The translations under genes were made by a program, and so were the position numbers. From NCBI RefSeq assembly GCF_000384475.1, contig NZ_ARWB01000001.1, positions 4,268,123-4,332,122 of the forward strand: a stretch of 64,000 bases of DNA, given 5' to 3'. Source of the stretch: Methylopila sp. M107 (GTDB taxonomy: Bacteria; Pseudomonadota; Alphaproteobacteria; Rhizobiales; Methylopilaceae). Below the pieces are notes generated by a model, which was not told the DNA's origin, made no database searches, and saw only the letters and a program-made list of their open reading frames with translations. Below are positions 34,468 to 44,186 of this stretch, in pieces (the first letter of the stretch is position 1; every line of letters begins with the position of its first letter).

Positions 34468-35139
34468 ATGACAAGCGCTGCGGCTTCACCGTTCCGTATC
34501 CTGATCGCCGACGATCATCCGCTGTTCCGAACGGCGATGCGGGAGGCGATGTCGGGCGAGACCGCCGACATCGCGGAGGCCGGCTCGTTCGACGCCGCCT
34601 CGAAGACGCTGGAGGACGACCAGTCCTTCGATCTGGTGCTGCTCGACCTCACAATGCCGGGCGTCAGCGGTTTCTCCGGGCTGATGTATCTGCGGGCCCA
34701 GTATCCGGCGCTTCCGGTCGTCGTCTGCTCGGCGAACGAGGATCCGACCACGATCCGCCGCTGCATGGATTTCGGCGCCTCCGGCTTCATCCCGAAGACG
34801 CTCGGCGTCGACGAGATGCGCGGCGCGGTGCGCACGGTGCTGGCCGGCGGCACGTGGTCGCCGCCCGACGTCGACCTGAACGGCCCCGACGACGGTTCGG
34901 CGAAGCTCGCCGCGCGGCTCGGCACGCTGACGCCGCAGCAGGTGCGGGTGCTGATGATGCTGAGCCAGGGCCTGCTCAACAAGCAGATCGCCTATGAGCT
35001 CGGCGTGTCCGAGGCGACCGTCAAGGCGCATGTCTCGGCGATTCTCGCCAAGCTCGGCGTCGAGAGCCGCACCCAGGCGGTCATCGCGGCCTCGAAGATC
35101 GAGGCCGGCCAGTGGCCGGAGCGCGCGCCTACGGAGTGA
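34468..35139 (+). CDS. Response regulator, receiver plus LuxR-type HTH
   Basis: This 223-aa regulator has a receiver domain (IADDHPLF, phosphoacceptor D60 in LLDLTMPG, K in IPKTLG) and a C-terminal LuxR/FixJ helix-turn-helix (LTPQQVRVLMMLSQGLLNKQIAYELGVSEATVKAHVS, split). ATG 34468 is chosen; an ATG at 34420 adds 16 atypical residues. The transporter-fused kinase at 36232 is its probable partner, as in CrbS/CrbR or MxtR/ErdR pairs that govern acetate use (inference). Its stop overlaps the convergent sulfotransferase by 11 bp. Confidence 0.9.
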   Translation: MTSAAASPFRILIADDHPLFRTAMREAMSGETADIAEAGSFDAASKTLEDDQSFDLVLLDLTMPGVSGFSGLMYLRAQYPALPVVVCSANEDPTTIRRCMDFGASGFIPKTLGVDEMRGAVRTVLAGGTWSPPDVDLNGPDDGSAKLAARLGTLTPQQVRVLMMLSQGLLNKQIAYELGVSEATVKAHVSAILAKLGVESRTQAVIAASKIEAGQWPERAPTE

Positions 35140-36235
35140 CGTCCTCCGCGCCGGCCTGTTCGGCGGCGGGCTTCGGCGACCAGTGCTTCACGCGCTTGTT
35201 CCACTTGCGGCGCTGGCGAAGCTGGATCTTCTTCGTCAGCGGCAGTCCGAGGTCCCTGTAGACCTCCCGGACGGCCTTGACCGGGTCGGCCACGAGCGTG
35301 TCGTAGGTCAGCGACGTCTTGCGCTCCGCCGGGACCGTGGCCCAGTCCGCGTCGAGCTTTGCGAGCACCCGCGTGTGCAGCGCCTCGGCCTCCTCGCGGG
35401 TGAACGGCTTCGCTGAGCCCTGCAGCGAGAACTGTTCGATCGACAGGTCCATCATGCGCTGGAACGACTTCAGCGTCGCCTCGCGCTCGCGGTCGATCCG
35501 GACGAACAGCGCGTTGGGGTACATTTCCATGAGGTCGGCGACCCGCGTCGAATTGGCGGGGTTCTTCAGCAGCAGGCGCTTGCCGCGGTACTTGTTGACC
35601 AGCGTCTTCAGGAACCGCCGATGCGCGGAACGCCACGCCTCGCGCGCAGGAGACCCGGGGGCGGCGAACAGCGCGTCGTCGATATGCTCCGCGCGCTGGC
35701 GCGGGAAGAAGGAGACGCGGAAGAAGGACGGCGCCGCCAGATGGCACATGGCGAGCTCCTCCTCCTGCGGCCGCTCCAGCGAGACCTCGACCAGGTCGAC
35801 CTTGCGGGTCGGGTAGATCGGCGCGCCGGTCTCGTCGGTCTTGACGTCGGCGATCGCGCCCAGCGCCTTGCGCTTGTACTTCTGCAGGTAGCGCGCGTCG
35901 GACGGGAACAGGATGTCGAGCAGCAGCGGCGAGGCGAAGGCCCGGTCCGCGGCGATCATTTCGTGAAGCAGCGTCGTGCCGCTGCGCCAGAACCCCACCA
36001 CGAACACCGGCGGCGACGCCAGGTGCCAGTCGTCCGGCGTCGCCGCGACGTCGGCCCGCGTCTTCTCGACGAACGGCTTGCGCTGGATGTTGACCGCAAG
36101 CGCCGCGATGTACGGTCCGATATGCGACAGCCGGAACCGCCGGTCCTTCGCCAACACGCCGCGCACGACCCCGAGCTCCGCGCAGCTCAGCGGATGGAAC
36201 ACGATCCGGCGCGGCAGTGCGGACTGGATGCTCAT
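35129..36235 (-). CDS. Sulfotransferase family protein
   Basis: This 368-aa protein has the PAPS 5'-phosphosulfate loop VVGFWRSGTTLLHE (near residues 79-92) and the downstream 3'-phosphate element RIDREREATLKSFQRM, fitting Sulfotransfer_3-type enzymes. A basic C-terminus follows. The acceptor is unknown. It overlaps the upstream hybrid kinase gene by 4 bp (ATGA), so it is translated with the kinase; a functional link between the two is unproven. Confidence 0.85.
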   Translation of the reverse strand: MSIQSALPRRIVFHPLSCAELGVVRGVLAKDRRFRLSHIGPYIAALAVNIQRKPFVEKTRADVAATPDDWHLASPPVFVVGFWRSGTTLLHEMIAADRAFASPLLLDILFPSDARYLQKYKRKALGAIADVKTDETGAPIYPTRKVDLVEVSLERPQEEELAMCHLAAPSFFRVSFFPRQRAEHIDDALFAAPGSPAREAWRSAHRRFLKTLVNKYRGKRLLLKNPANSTRVADLMEMYPNALFVRIDREREATLKSFQRMMDLSIEQFSLQGSAKPFTREEAEALHTRVLAKLDADWATVPAERKTSLTYDTLVADPVKAVREVYRDLGLPLTKKIQLRQRRKWNKRVKHWSPKPAAEQAGAEDVTP

Positions 36236-39200
36236 TCGGCGGCGGCTCTCGCGATCGACATCTGCGACAGCAGCGCCCGCAGGGCGGCGGGGCGGATCGG
36301 CTTCGGCAACATCATGACCTTCTTCTCGTCCGCCTCGGCCCGCAGCCCCGGCGAGCGGTCCGCGGTGATCAGCACCGACGGTATCGGCAGCCCGAACTTC
36401 CAGCGCAGCGCGACGATCGTCTCCAGCCCATCCGTATCATCAAGGTGGTAGTCGGCAAGGATCACATCCGGGACGGTCTTTTGCCGCACCGCGATGAGTT
36501 CCGCCTCCTTCTGGCTCGACGCGGCGATGACCGCGCATCCCCATCCGGTCAGCAATATCCGCATGCCTTCGAGGATTTTGGGCTCGTTGTCGATCGCGAG
36601 CACCGTGAGGCCCGCAAGCGCCGGGTTCGGCGCCATGGCGGGCGTCGCGCTCTGGCGCGCGACCGGCAGCGCCGCCGAAACCGGCAGGTCGACCGCGAAG
36701 ATCGAACCCTTCTCGGGGCGCGAGCGCAGCGTGATCGGATGGTCGAGCACGCGCGCGATGCGCTCCACGATCGACAGGCCGAGGCCGAGGCCCGGCGCCA
36801 CGCGCGCGCCCTGCTCCAGCCGCTTGAACTCGCGGAACACCACCTTCTGCTGCTGCTCGGCGATGCCGAGGCCGGTGTCCCAGACCTCGACCCGCACCCG
36901 GCCCCTGGTCCGCCGGACGCCGACCAGCACGCGGCCGGACGGCGTGTACTTGATGGCGTTCGACACCAGGTTCTGCAGCACCCGGCGCAGCAGCCGCCGG
37001 TCCGATCGGACCGCGACCGTGGTGGCCATCACGGTGAGTTCGAGGCCCTTCTCGTCGGCGACCGGCTGGAACTCCCGCGCGAGCTGGCCGGTCAGCTCGT
37101 CCAGCCGGAAGCTCGTCATCTCGGGCTTCATCGCGCCGGTGTCGAGCCGGGAGATGTCGAGCAGGGTCGACAGGATCTCCTCGACGCCGTCGAGCGAGGT
37201 CTCGACGTTGCGGGCGAGCCGGACCTGCTCGGGATACTGGGTGGTGCGCTCGGCGAGGCTGGTCGCGAACAGCCGCGCCGCGTTCAGCGGCTGCAGGATG
37301 TCGTGGCTCGCGGCCGCGAGGAACCGCGTCTTCGAGATGTTTGCCTCGTCGGCCTCGGTCTTGGCGCGCGCCAGCTCCTGGTTGAGGCGGGTCAGCTCGC
37401 GGGTGCGCTCGCGCACGCGCCGCTCCAGCGTCTCGTTGGCGCGCTCCAGCGCCTCCTGCGCCGCGACCGTGTCGGAGATGTCCGTATAGGTCGTCACCAC
37501 GCCGCCGTCCGGCATCCGGGCCGAGCGGATCTCGATCACGCGGCCCGACGGGTGCAGGCGCGTCCTCAGCGTCTCGAGCCGCACCACGAAGCGCTCGATG
37601 CGGTCCCGAATGAACTCGTCCGCGTTGATCGGGCCGTAGAGCCCGCGCTCGGCGTTGAAGCGGAAGATGTCGTCGAGCCCGACGCCGAAGTGGATCATCT
37701 CCTCCGGCAAGTCGAACAGCTCGCGGAACTGGCGGTTCCAGCAGATCAGCTTCATGTCGCCGTCGATCGCGGTCACGCCCTGGCGGGCGTGGTCGAGCGC
37801 GTTCTGCAGCACGTCGCGGCTGGTCTGCATCGCGGCGGAGGCGTGGTCAAGCAGCTTGAGCGCGTCGGTCGGCGACACGTTGCGGCGCGTCAGCAGCATG
37901 GAGAGCACCAGCCGCGACGACGCCGCCCCGATGGCGGAGGCGAGCAGGTGCTCAGAGAAGCGCAGCGTCTGGAGGTCGATCTCGGCGCCGCCCTGCAGCC
38001 CGGCCCCGCGCGCGATGGCGAAGCCGCGGAACGCGGTCTCGGTGCGCTCCGGCCCGAGATAGCGCGCGACGGTCTGCACCAGTTCGCCGGCGGTCGGGCG
38101 CGTGCGCCATGTCCGCGCCAGCGGGTTGGCCTGCGCGGCTGTGACCTCAACGGCCCGCGGCTCGCCGCCGTCCCAGAACAGCGCCGCCTGCTGGCGCTCG
38201 ACGGTGGTCGACCGTCGGCTCAGCGAGCCGAGCACGAAGGCGGCGGCGTTGATCGCGAGGCTCGCCACGATCGCGTCCGCGAGCGGGTCGTAGAACAGCG
38301 GGAGCCCGGCGCCGCTGCCGAGCAGCCCGATCGAGCGGCCCGTCAGGATCGGCAGCAGCAGCAGCCACGCCCAGGCGGCGAGGCCCGCCAGGATGCCCGC
38401 GATCGCGCCGCGGGCGTTCGCCCCGCGCCAGACCAGCCCGCCGAAGAAGGCCGGCGCGAGCTGGCTGAGGCCCGTCATGACGACGATCGGCGCGATCGCG
38501 AGGTTCGCCGGATCGATCGCGCGGCTGATGGCGTAGCCGCACACGATCGCGCCCACGATCGCGGCGCCGCGCACGACCAGAAGCCGGCGGGTCATGTCGG
38601 CGCGACCGGCGGACCGGCCGCGCAGCATCACGGGCACCACGATGTCGTTCGAGGCCATCACCGAGATCGCCACGCATTCGACGATGACGACGATCACGCC
38701 GGCCGACAGTGCGCCCAGGAATGCGATCGCGGCGATCCAGTTCTGGCCGGCCACGAGCGGGATGGCGAGCGCGAAGGTCGCGGGCGCGACGTCTCCCGAG
38801 GCCCCGAAGGTCACGAGGCCGGCGAGCGCGACGGGCGCGGCGAACAGGGACGCGGCGGCGATGTAGACCGGGAACATCCAGCGCGCGACCGCGATGTCGG
38901 CGTCATCGCGGTTCTCCACTACGGCCATGTGGAAGACCCGCGGCAGCAGCAGGAAGGTCAGGAACGACAGCAGGCTGAGCGCGATCCAGCGCGCGGGCCC
39001 CGGCGCCGTCTCGAACGGCGTGATGACAGACGACGCCTGGCCGCGGGCGAGAAGATCCCCGACGCCGCCGAAGACGCCGTAGACGATGAAGCCGCCGACC
39101 AGCAGCAGCGCGCCGAGCTTGAACGCGGCTTCCGCCGCGACCACGACGCTCAATCCGTCCTGGCGCTCGGTCGCCGCGAGCCGCCTGGCGCCGAAGGTCA

Positions 39201-39699
39201 GCGCGGCGATCGACAGGACCATCACGCCCGCCGCGTCGACCACGCCGTGGGCGTGCGGCCCGAGCAGCACGGTGGCGGACAGGTCGATCGCCTGAAGCTG
39301 GATGGCGATGTAGAGCGTCGATCCGGCGATCGCGATCACGGCGACCAGGAAGGCGACGCGCTCGCTCTTGCCATAGCGCGCGCCGATGAAATCCGCGACC
39401 GAGGCGATGTTCATCGCGCGCGTCACCCGCGCGATCCGCCGCAACGTCGACGCGAACAAGACGAGCAGCAGGATCGGACCGAGCCCGAGCGCGAGATAGG
39501 ACCAGCCGGAATGCGCCGCGTAGCCGACCGAGCCGTAGAACGTCCACGACGTGCAGTAGATCGCCAGCCCGAGCGCATAGGCCGCGGCCCGGGGCCGTCC
39601 CGCGAACCAGTCCGGCCGGGCGCGGTCGACATGGACCGCAAGCGCGCAGAGGGCGGCGAGGTAGCCGGTCGCGAGTGCGATCACGATGATTGCTTGCAA
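36232..39699 (-). CDS. Hybrid histidine kinase fused to a sodium/solute symporter domain (CrbS/NahK-like)
   Basis: This 1155-aa protein starts with about 13 membrane helices of the SSS transporter family (residues 1-500), followed by a PAS domain (TAIDGDMKLICWNRQFRELFDLP, near 660), a coiled coil, HisKA with ASHDILQPLNAARLF (H799), HATPase_c (N box NLVSNAIKYTP, G box DTGLGI) and a C-terminal receiver with D1083. Start is TTG. Related kinases sense or couple to substrate transport and signal through LuxR-type regulators. Here the likely partner is the regulator at 34468, separated only by the sulfotransferase. Confidence 0.92.
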   Translation of the reverse strand: MQAIIVIALATGYLAALCALAVHVDRARPDWFAGRPRAAAYALGLAIYCTSWTFYGSVGYAAHSGWSYLALGLGPILLLVLFASTLRRIARVTRAMNIASVADFIGARYGKSERVAFLVAVIAIAGSTLYIAIQLQAIDLSATVLLGPHAHGVVDAAGVMVLSIAALTFGARRLAATERQDGLSVVVAAEAAFKLGALLLVGGFIVYGVFGGVGDLLARGQASSVITPFETAPGPARWIALSLLSFLTFLLLPRVFHMAVVENRDDADIAVARWMFPVYIAAASLFAAPVALAGLVTFGASGDVAPATFALAIPLVAGQNWIAAIAFLGALSAGVIVVIVECVAISVMASNDIVVPVMLRGRSAGRADMTRRLLVVRGAAIVGAIVCGYAISRAIDPANLAIAPIVVMTGLSQLAPAFFGGLVWRGANARGAIAGILAGLAAWAWLLLLPILTGRSIGLLGSGAGLPLFYDPLADAIVASLAINAAAFVLGSLSRRSTTVERQQAALFWDGGEPRAVEVTAAQANPLARTWRTRPTAGELVQTVARYLGPERTETAFRGFAIARGAGLQGGAEIDLQTLRFSEHLLASAIGAASSRLVLSMLLTRRNVSPTDALKLLDHASAAMQTSRDVLQNALDHARQGVTAIDGDMKLICWNRQFRELFDLPEEMIHFGVGLDDIFRFNAERGLYGPINADEFIRDRIERFVVRLETLRTRLHPSGRVIEIRSARMPDGGVVTTYTDISDTVAAQEALERANETLERRVRERTRELTRLNQELARAKTEADEANISKTRFLAAASHDILQPLNAARLFATSLAERTTQYPEQVRLARNVETSLDGVEEILSTLLDISRLDTGAMKPEMTSFRLDELTGQLAREFQPVADEKGLELTVMATTVAVRSDRRLLRRVLQNLVSNAIKYTPSGRVLVGVRRTRGRVRVEVWDTGLGIAEQQQKVVFREFKRLEQGARVAPGLGLGLSIVERIARVLDHPITLRSRPEKGSIFAVDLPVSAALPVARQSATPAMAPNPALAGLTVLAIDNEPKILEGMRILLTGWGCAVIAASSQKEAELIAVRQKTVPDVILADYHLDDTDGLETIVALRWKFGLPIPSVLITADRSPGLRAEADEKKVMMLPKPIRPAALRALLSQMSIARAAAE

Positions 39700-39858
39700 G
39701 GACGCCCGTTCCCGATCGGCGTGGTCAGCTGTTGCGGACCTGTTCGGCGCCGCGCGGCCCGCGCCCGCGTCGCCTTGCCATAGCTATCAAGCTTTCGTTA
39801 ACGTCTAACGGGTCGAGCGGCCTAACGCTATCAACTTGCACGGGAGGAACTGCCTGAA

Positions 39859-40293
39859 ATGTCGATCGTTCAGGAATTCAAAGAATTCGCCATGAAGGGC
39901 AATGTCGTCGACCTCGCGGTCGGCGTCATCATCGGCGCGGCGTTCGGCAAGATCGTCGAAAGCCTTGTGGCCGACATCTTCATGCCGATCGTCGGCGCGA
40001 TCATCGGCGGCCTCGATTTCTCCAACTACTTCCTGGGCCTGTCTTCCGCGGTGACCTCGCCGGCGCTTGTCGACGCCAAGAAGCAGGGCGCGGTCCTGGC
40101 CTATGGCAGCTTCCTGACGATCCTGATCAACTTCCTGATCATCGCCTTCATTCTGTTCATCGTCATCAAGGCGATCAACAAGATGAAGAAGAAGGAAGAG
40201 GCAAAGCCTGCGGCGGTCGCCGAGGTCCCCGAAGACGTCAAACTGCTCTCCGAGATTCGCGACCTCCTCGCGGTGAACGCCACGCGCGCCTGA
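39859..40293 (+). CDS. mscL: Large-conductance mechanosensitive channel
   Basis: This 144-aa protein is a standard MscL: N-terminal amphipathic helix [28 protein letters not shown] (split), TM2 [20 protein letters not shown], basic cluster NKMKKKEE and C-terminal bundle [13 protein letters not shown]. It opens under hypo-osmotic stress. The start is preceded by GGGAGGA at 39841. A rho-independent terminator follows. Confidence 0.97.
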   Translation: MSIVQEFKEFAMKGNVVDLAVGVIIGAAFGKIVESLVADIFMPIVGAIIGGLDFSNYFLGLSSAVTSPALVDAKKQGAVLAYGSFLTILINFLIIAFILFIVIKAINKMKKKEEAKPAAVAEVPEDVKLLSEIRDLLAVNATRA

Positions 40294-40308
40294 TCCCGGC
40301 GCCGCATC

Positions 40309-40348
40309 GAGGGGCCACGACTCGATCGAGACGCGGCCCCTCGTTTTT
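40309..40348 (+). terminator. Rho-independent terminator of mscL
   Basis: GAGGGGCC and GGCCCCTC form an 8-bp stem around an 18-nt loop, followed by GTTTTTC. It begins 16 nt after the mscL stop and precedes the GST gene. Confidence 0.8.
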
Positions 40349-40361
40349 CTGGGAAACGCCC

Positions 40362-40979
40362 ATGACAGCCCGGTTCGCCCTGCATCACCATCCCCGGTCG
40401 CGCGCGCAGCGGATCAAGTGGCTGCTCGAGGAGACCGGCGCTCCTTACGAGCTTGTCCACCACGATCTCGAGGCCGGCACGCACAAGACGCCGGAGTTCC
40501 TGAAGCTCAATCCGGACGGCAAGATTCCGACGCTGATCGATCGTGGCCCCGACGGGAAATCCGAGGTCGTCGTCACCGAAAGCGCCGCGATCCTCATCCA
40601 TGTCGCGGACTGCTACCCGGAGGCGGGCCTCGCGCCGACGCCCGGATCGGTCGAGCGCGGCCCCTATCTCACCTGGATCGCCTACGCCTCCGCCGCGATC
40701 GAGCCTGCCTTCGCCGACGTCATGTTTCCGCGCGCCGAGCCTGCGCCGCCGGTTGCGATCGGCTGGCCGACGTTCGACGCGGCGCTCGCGCGCGTCGCCG
40801 CGGGGTTCGAGCCGGGTCCCTGGCTGCTCGGCGAGCGCTTCACCGCCGCCGACCTGATGGTGGGCTCGCTGCTCGGCTGGCTGAATTCCTGGGGCAAGCT
40901 GCCCGATCCGGAGCGCTTCGCCGGCCTGTTCGAGCGGATCGCCGCCCGGCCTGCGCACCAGCGCACGTTCGGACGATGA
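40362..40979 (+). CDS. Glutathione S-transferase family protein
   Basis: This 205-aa protein has the thioredoxin-like N-terminal domain with LHHHPRSRAQRIKWLLEETGAPYELV, the cis-Pro loop GKIPTLID, and VTESAAILIHVAD before the helical C-terminal domain (GERFTAADLMVGSLL with the N-capping motif). Serine in HPRSRA is the likely glutathione-activating position. Its substrate is not predictable. It overlaps the next gene by ATGA. Confidence 0.92.
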   Translation: MTARFALHHHPRSRAQRIKWLLEETGAPYELVHHDLEAGTHKTPEFLKLNPDGKIPTLIDRGPDGKSEVVVTESAAILIHVADCYPEAGLAPTPGSVERGPYLTWIAYASAAIEPAFADVMFPRAEPAPPVAIGWPTFDAALARVAAGFEPGPWLLGERFTAADLMVGSLLGWLNSWGKLPDPERFAGLFERIAARPAHQRTFGR

Positions 40980-41611
40980 CGGGGCGCCGCCGGCTCGCGC
41001 TTCGGCTCGCCGCGGCGCTGCTCGCTCTCGCGACGCCGCCGATTTCCGCAATGGCGGAACCGGCGGCCGCTCCCGCGCAGGGCGCAGCTCCCGCGGCCGC
41101 GGCCGATCTGCTCGGCCTGCCCGGGCCATACGCGCTGCGCGGCGTCGAGTACCGGCTGGCCTGGAGCTCGCAGCCGACCGCGACCTACGCCAAGCACGAA
41201 TATGTGCCGGCCGGACAGACGCCGGAACGCTTCCGGCAGATGATCCTGATCGAGTACGCCGCGGGGGTCGATCCGGTGAAGGCGGCGGCCGCGAAGATCG
41301 AGGAGCTCAAGGCGCGCAAGCCGAACGACCCGACGACCAACTGGGCGATCGCGCGCAACGCCGCCTCCGGCGAGATCCTGATCGACTTCACGCTGAGCGC
41401 GCCCTCCGCCGACGGCGGCGTCTCCGAATGGAACGCCTATCGCTATGCGGCGGCGCCGGGCGCGCGGGGCGTCGTGCTGTTCGCCGTCAGCCGGCGCGCC
41501 TATGGCGCGGACCGCGTGAGCTTCTTCAAGAACCTGAAGGCCGAGCGTCGCGCCGACCTCGCCGATTTCTCGGCCCTGCCGATGGTGCTGGTGAAGCCGC
41601 GCGCCCAGTGA
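40976..41611 (+). CDS. Exported protein of unknown function
   Basis: This 211-aa protein has a Sec signal peptide (RRLALRLAAALLALATPP, likely cleavage near SAMA) and an Ala/Pro-rich linker. The mature domain (EYRLAWSSQPTATYAKHEYVP, IEYAAGVDPVKAAAAKIEEL, SEWNAYRYAAAPGARGVVLF) is conserved-looking but not known to me. The ATGA overlap couples it to the GST. A bidirectional terminator follows. Confidence 0.75.
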   Translation: MTGRRRLALRLAAALLALATPPISAMAEPAAAPAQGAAPAAAADLLGLPGPYALRGVEYRLAWSSQPTATYAKHEYVPAGQTPERFRQMILIEYAAGVDPVKAAAAKIEELKARKPNDPTTNWAIARNAASGEILIDFTLSAPSADGGVSEWNAYRYAAAPGARGVVLFAVSRRAYGADRVSFFKNLKAERRADLADFSALPMVLVKPRAQ

Positions 41612-41656
41612 CGAAAAAAGGCCCCGCCGGAGGTCGTCCGGCGAGGCCTTGTTTTC
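41612..41656. terminator. Bidirectional rho-independent terminator
   Basis: AAGGCCCCGCCGGA and TCCGGCGAGGCCTT form a near-perfect stem, with GTTTTC after it on the plus strand and CTTTTTTCG on the minus strand. It sits between the convergent exported-protein and secreted-hydrolase genes and serves both. Confidence 0.85.
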
Positions 41657-41672
41657 GTCCCGGCTCCGACTG

Positions 41673-44186
41673 TCAGCGCACCGCGGACTTGCTCAGCGAG
41701 CCGAACCGCCATGTCGATCCACCGCTCGTGATCGCCAGCGGCGCGCCGTCCGGAGCGTCGTCGACGAACGCGGCCGGGACCGCGATGGTGATCTCGCGCG
41801 GATTGGCCGAGGCGCCCCGGTCGATCGTGACGCCGCCGGCGGACCTGCCGCCGATCACGACCCGGAACCCGTTCGAGTTCTCGATCATGTTCGTCCTGGT
41901 CGCGACGGTGAGTTCGATCAGCCCGCTCGTGGCCTGAACCCCGGAGCCGAGATCGGCCGTGGACGGCCTGCGGACCGCGTCCACGATCCGGGCGCCGGCG
42001 TCGGCAGGTCCGGGCGCGATGGCCGCCGCAGGCTGGATCGACGCGTCCGCGAAGCCGGACCGGATCTCGCTGAACGCCGGCTCGAAGCCGTCGAGCGACG
42101 GCGCCCGCAGCAGCGGGCCGTCGTCGCGATCCCCGCTCGCAAGCGGCGCGGAGGCGTCGCCCGCGGCGTCGAACTTCATGCTGGCCGGCAGGTTCTGCGT
42201 CGCCCAGATGTCGCCGATGACGAGGCCGCCGGTCTTGTTGCCCTTGTCGCCGCTCTTCGGCGACAGCAGCAGGTACATGCCGACGATCTTCGACAGGTTG
42301 AACCCCTTGTCGGCCTCCTTGGTGAAGGCGGAGACCGGGAGCCGCACGGTCGACATCAGGCCGTGATAGAGCGGCTTGATCGGGCCGTCGGTGGCGTCCT
42401 GGTCGATGCCGACGACCTGCCGCTCGTCGATATAGTCCTTCAGCAGCACGAACTTGCGGTTCGAGAGCTTTCCGGCGGAGTCGATGAACTGCACGCCGAT
42501 GTGCTGCGAGCCCCGCTCCAGCAGAGACTGTTCGGTCCGGTCCGAGCAGGCGTATTCAGGGACGCCATCCTTGTCGCTGTCGGGGGCGGAGTACAGCTTG
42601 CAGTCCGGCCCGATGCGCATCTCGATCGCCTTCATCTTCGAGATGTCCTGGGGCGTCGAGCCGTTGGCGATCGTGACGAAGGCCCAGAACAGCTTGTCCT
42701 TCGGCTTCGTCTTGTTGGCCGGAGGTCCCCAGAGGATGCGCGCGGCCCAGACGTTGTATTTGTCGGCGTGGTCGCCGTAGTTAAAGAAGTGCTCCGGCAG
42801 ATTGGTGCACCGCGTGGTGACGCCGGCGTAGCCGAACAGGATGTTGGCGCAGTTGCCCGACGGAACCGCCGAGAAGCGCGCGAGCAGCCGGTTCGCGCCG
42901 ATGTCCGTCGCCGGGAAGTAGCTGCGGTCGTAGAGCGTCAGCTCGCTGATCGGCTTCGGCAGCTCGTAGGCGGGGTTGAGCAGCTCAGCCCAGGAGCCGC
43001 CCTTGGTCTTCGCCCGGACGATCGACATCACGAACTGGCGCGCGATGTCCTGCTGCTTGATCGACGTGCCGATTTCCTTGAACAGCTTGTCGGGCTGGCC
43101 GAGGCAGGTCTGCAAAGTGGGCTTGTTCGCGCCGCCGAGCGAGTAGTTGTCCTGGGTGTGCCACTCGGTGTTGAAGCCGTTGTGGCTCGCGCCCTCGACC
43201 GCGAAGGCCGCGCGGAAGTTGCCCTGGTCGTCGGGGAAGAAGCCGACCGCCCGGTCGTAGAACCGCATGCCCTCCAGACGATAGACGTCGCCGTCGCACA
43301 TCGGCAGCAGGACGCCGTAGCCCGCGCCGTCCATGGGGATCTGGCTCGGGACGTTCTTCTGCGCCGCCTTGTCGGTCGGCGCGATCGCCGCGAGCGCGAC
43401 GATCTTTGCGTTGGCCGGCAGGCGCGACTGCCAGCCGTCAGTGTTTCCGACCAGCTGGAAATAGGCGTTCACGATGGCGTCGCCGCCGCGCGAATGGCCG
43501 ACCAGCGAGATCTTCGAGAAGTCGAGCTTGCCCTGGAAGTTCGAGAAGAAGCTCGGCCGCGTCGTGGTGTCGAGGCCGCCGTTCCAGCGGCCGAACTGCA
43601 TCAGGTGGCGCAGGATCATGCGGCCGCGACGGATGATCAGAGACGGATCGGGATCGGAGATGTGGAACCCGGTCTGGTTGATGCCGAGATTGGTGTTGAT
43701 CGAGATCGTGACGTAGCCCTGCGTCGCGAGCCGCTGCGCGATGTAGTCGTAGCCGAGATGGTTCGGCGTGATCAGCGGGTATTCGCCGGTGCAGACGCCG
43801 TCCGAGCTGTAGAGCGCGCTGCCGTCGAGCCGCCACTTGCCCGTCGGGTCGACCTTGCCGCAGGTGCCATGCTCGCCGTGCAGGAACACGACGATCGGCG
43901 CGTTCGCCAGCGCCGGTCCCTTGGTCGGGTACCACACCCGCGCCCAGAGCTCGGTCTTGCGCGCGACCAGCTTGGTGACGAGGGCGTCGAAGCTCGGCGC
44001 CAGCTTGTAGTCGCCGCTGACCGCCGTGTAGGGGCCGGCCCCGGTCGGATCGTCCGCCACCGCCGCGCGCGCCGGGCCGGCGAACCCCGTCGCAACCGCG
44101 ACAAATGCTAGAACCGCAACGGCCAGAACGGCTGCAGCAGAGCGCGAAAGTCCGCCGGCGCGCCGCGCCGCTTGGACGATGGACAT
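41673..44186 (-). CDS. Large secreted alpha/beta hydrolase with long C-terminal region
   Basis: This 837-aa protein has a signal peptide (hydrophobic residues 17-36, cleavage near ARA-A). Residues 80-330 are an alpha/beta hydrolase: IVVFLHGEHGTCG oxyanion region, ISLVGHSRGGDA with nucleophile S232, and FAVEGASHNGF as candidate His. The remaining 450 residues have no domain I can name; a stretch DSDKDGVPEYAC resembles a calcium-binding loop. SD GGGGGAAA supports the start. It may be an extracellular esterase or polyester-type hydrolase; the substrate is unknown. Confidence 0.8.
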   Translation of the reverse strand: MSIVQAARRAGGLSRSAAAVLAVAVLAFVAVATGFAGPARAAVADDPTGAGPYTAVSGDYKLAPSFDALVTKLVARKTELWARVWYPTKGPALANAPIVVFLHGEHGTCGKVDPTGKWRLDGSALYSSDGVCTGEYPLITPNHLGYDYIAQRLATQGYVTISINTNLGINQTGFHISDPDPSLIIRRGRMILRHLMQFGRWNGGLDTTTRPSFFSNFQGKLDFSKISLVGHSRGGDAIVNAYFQLVGNTDGWQSRLPANAKIVALAAIAPTDKAAQKNVPSQIPMDGAGYGVLLPMCDGDVYRLEGMRFYDRAVGFFPDDQGNFRAAFAVEGASHNGFNTEWHTQDNYSLGGANKPTLQTCLGQPDKLFKEIGTSIKQQDIARQFVMSIVRAKTKGGSWAELLNPAYELPKPISELTLYDRSYFPATDIGANRLLARFSAVPSGNCANILFGYAGVTTRCTNLPEHFFNYGDHADKYNVWAARILWGPPANKTKPKDKLFWAFVTIANGSTPQDISKMKAIEMRIGPDCKLYSAPDSDKDGVPEYACSDRTEQSLLERGSQHIGVQFIDSAGKLSNRKFVLLKDYIDERQVVGIDQDATDGPIKPLYHGLMSTVRLPVSAFTKEADKGFNLSKIVGMYLLLSPKSGDKGNKTGGLVIGDIWATQNLPASMKFDAAGDASAPLASGDRDDGPLLRAPSLDGFEPAFSEIRSGFADASIQPAAAIAPGPADAGARIVDAVRRPSTADLGSGVQATSGLIELTVATRTNMIENSNGFRVVIGGRSAGGVTIDRGASANPREITIAVPAAFVDDAPDGAPLAITSGGSTWRFGSLSKSAVR

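Noticed and set aside
36217-39783. Very long open frame on the plus strand opposite the hybrid kinase
   Set aside because: Translation is His/Arg/Asp-rich low-complexity typical of the antisense of a high-G+C gene; the minus strand encodes complete SSS, PAS, HisKA, HATPase and receiver motifs.
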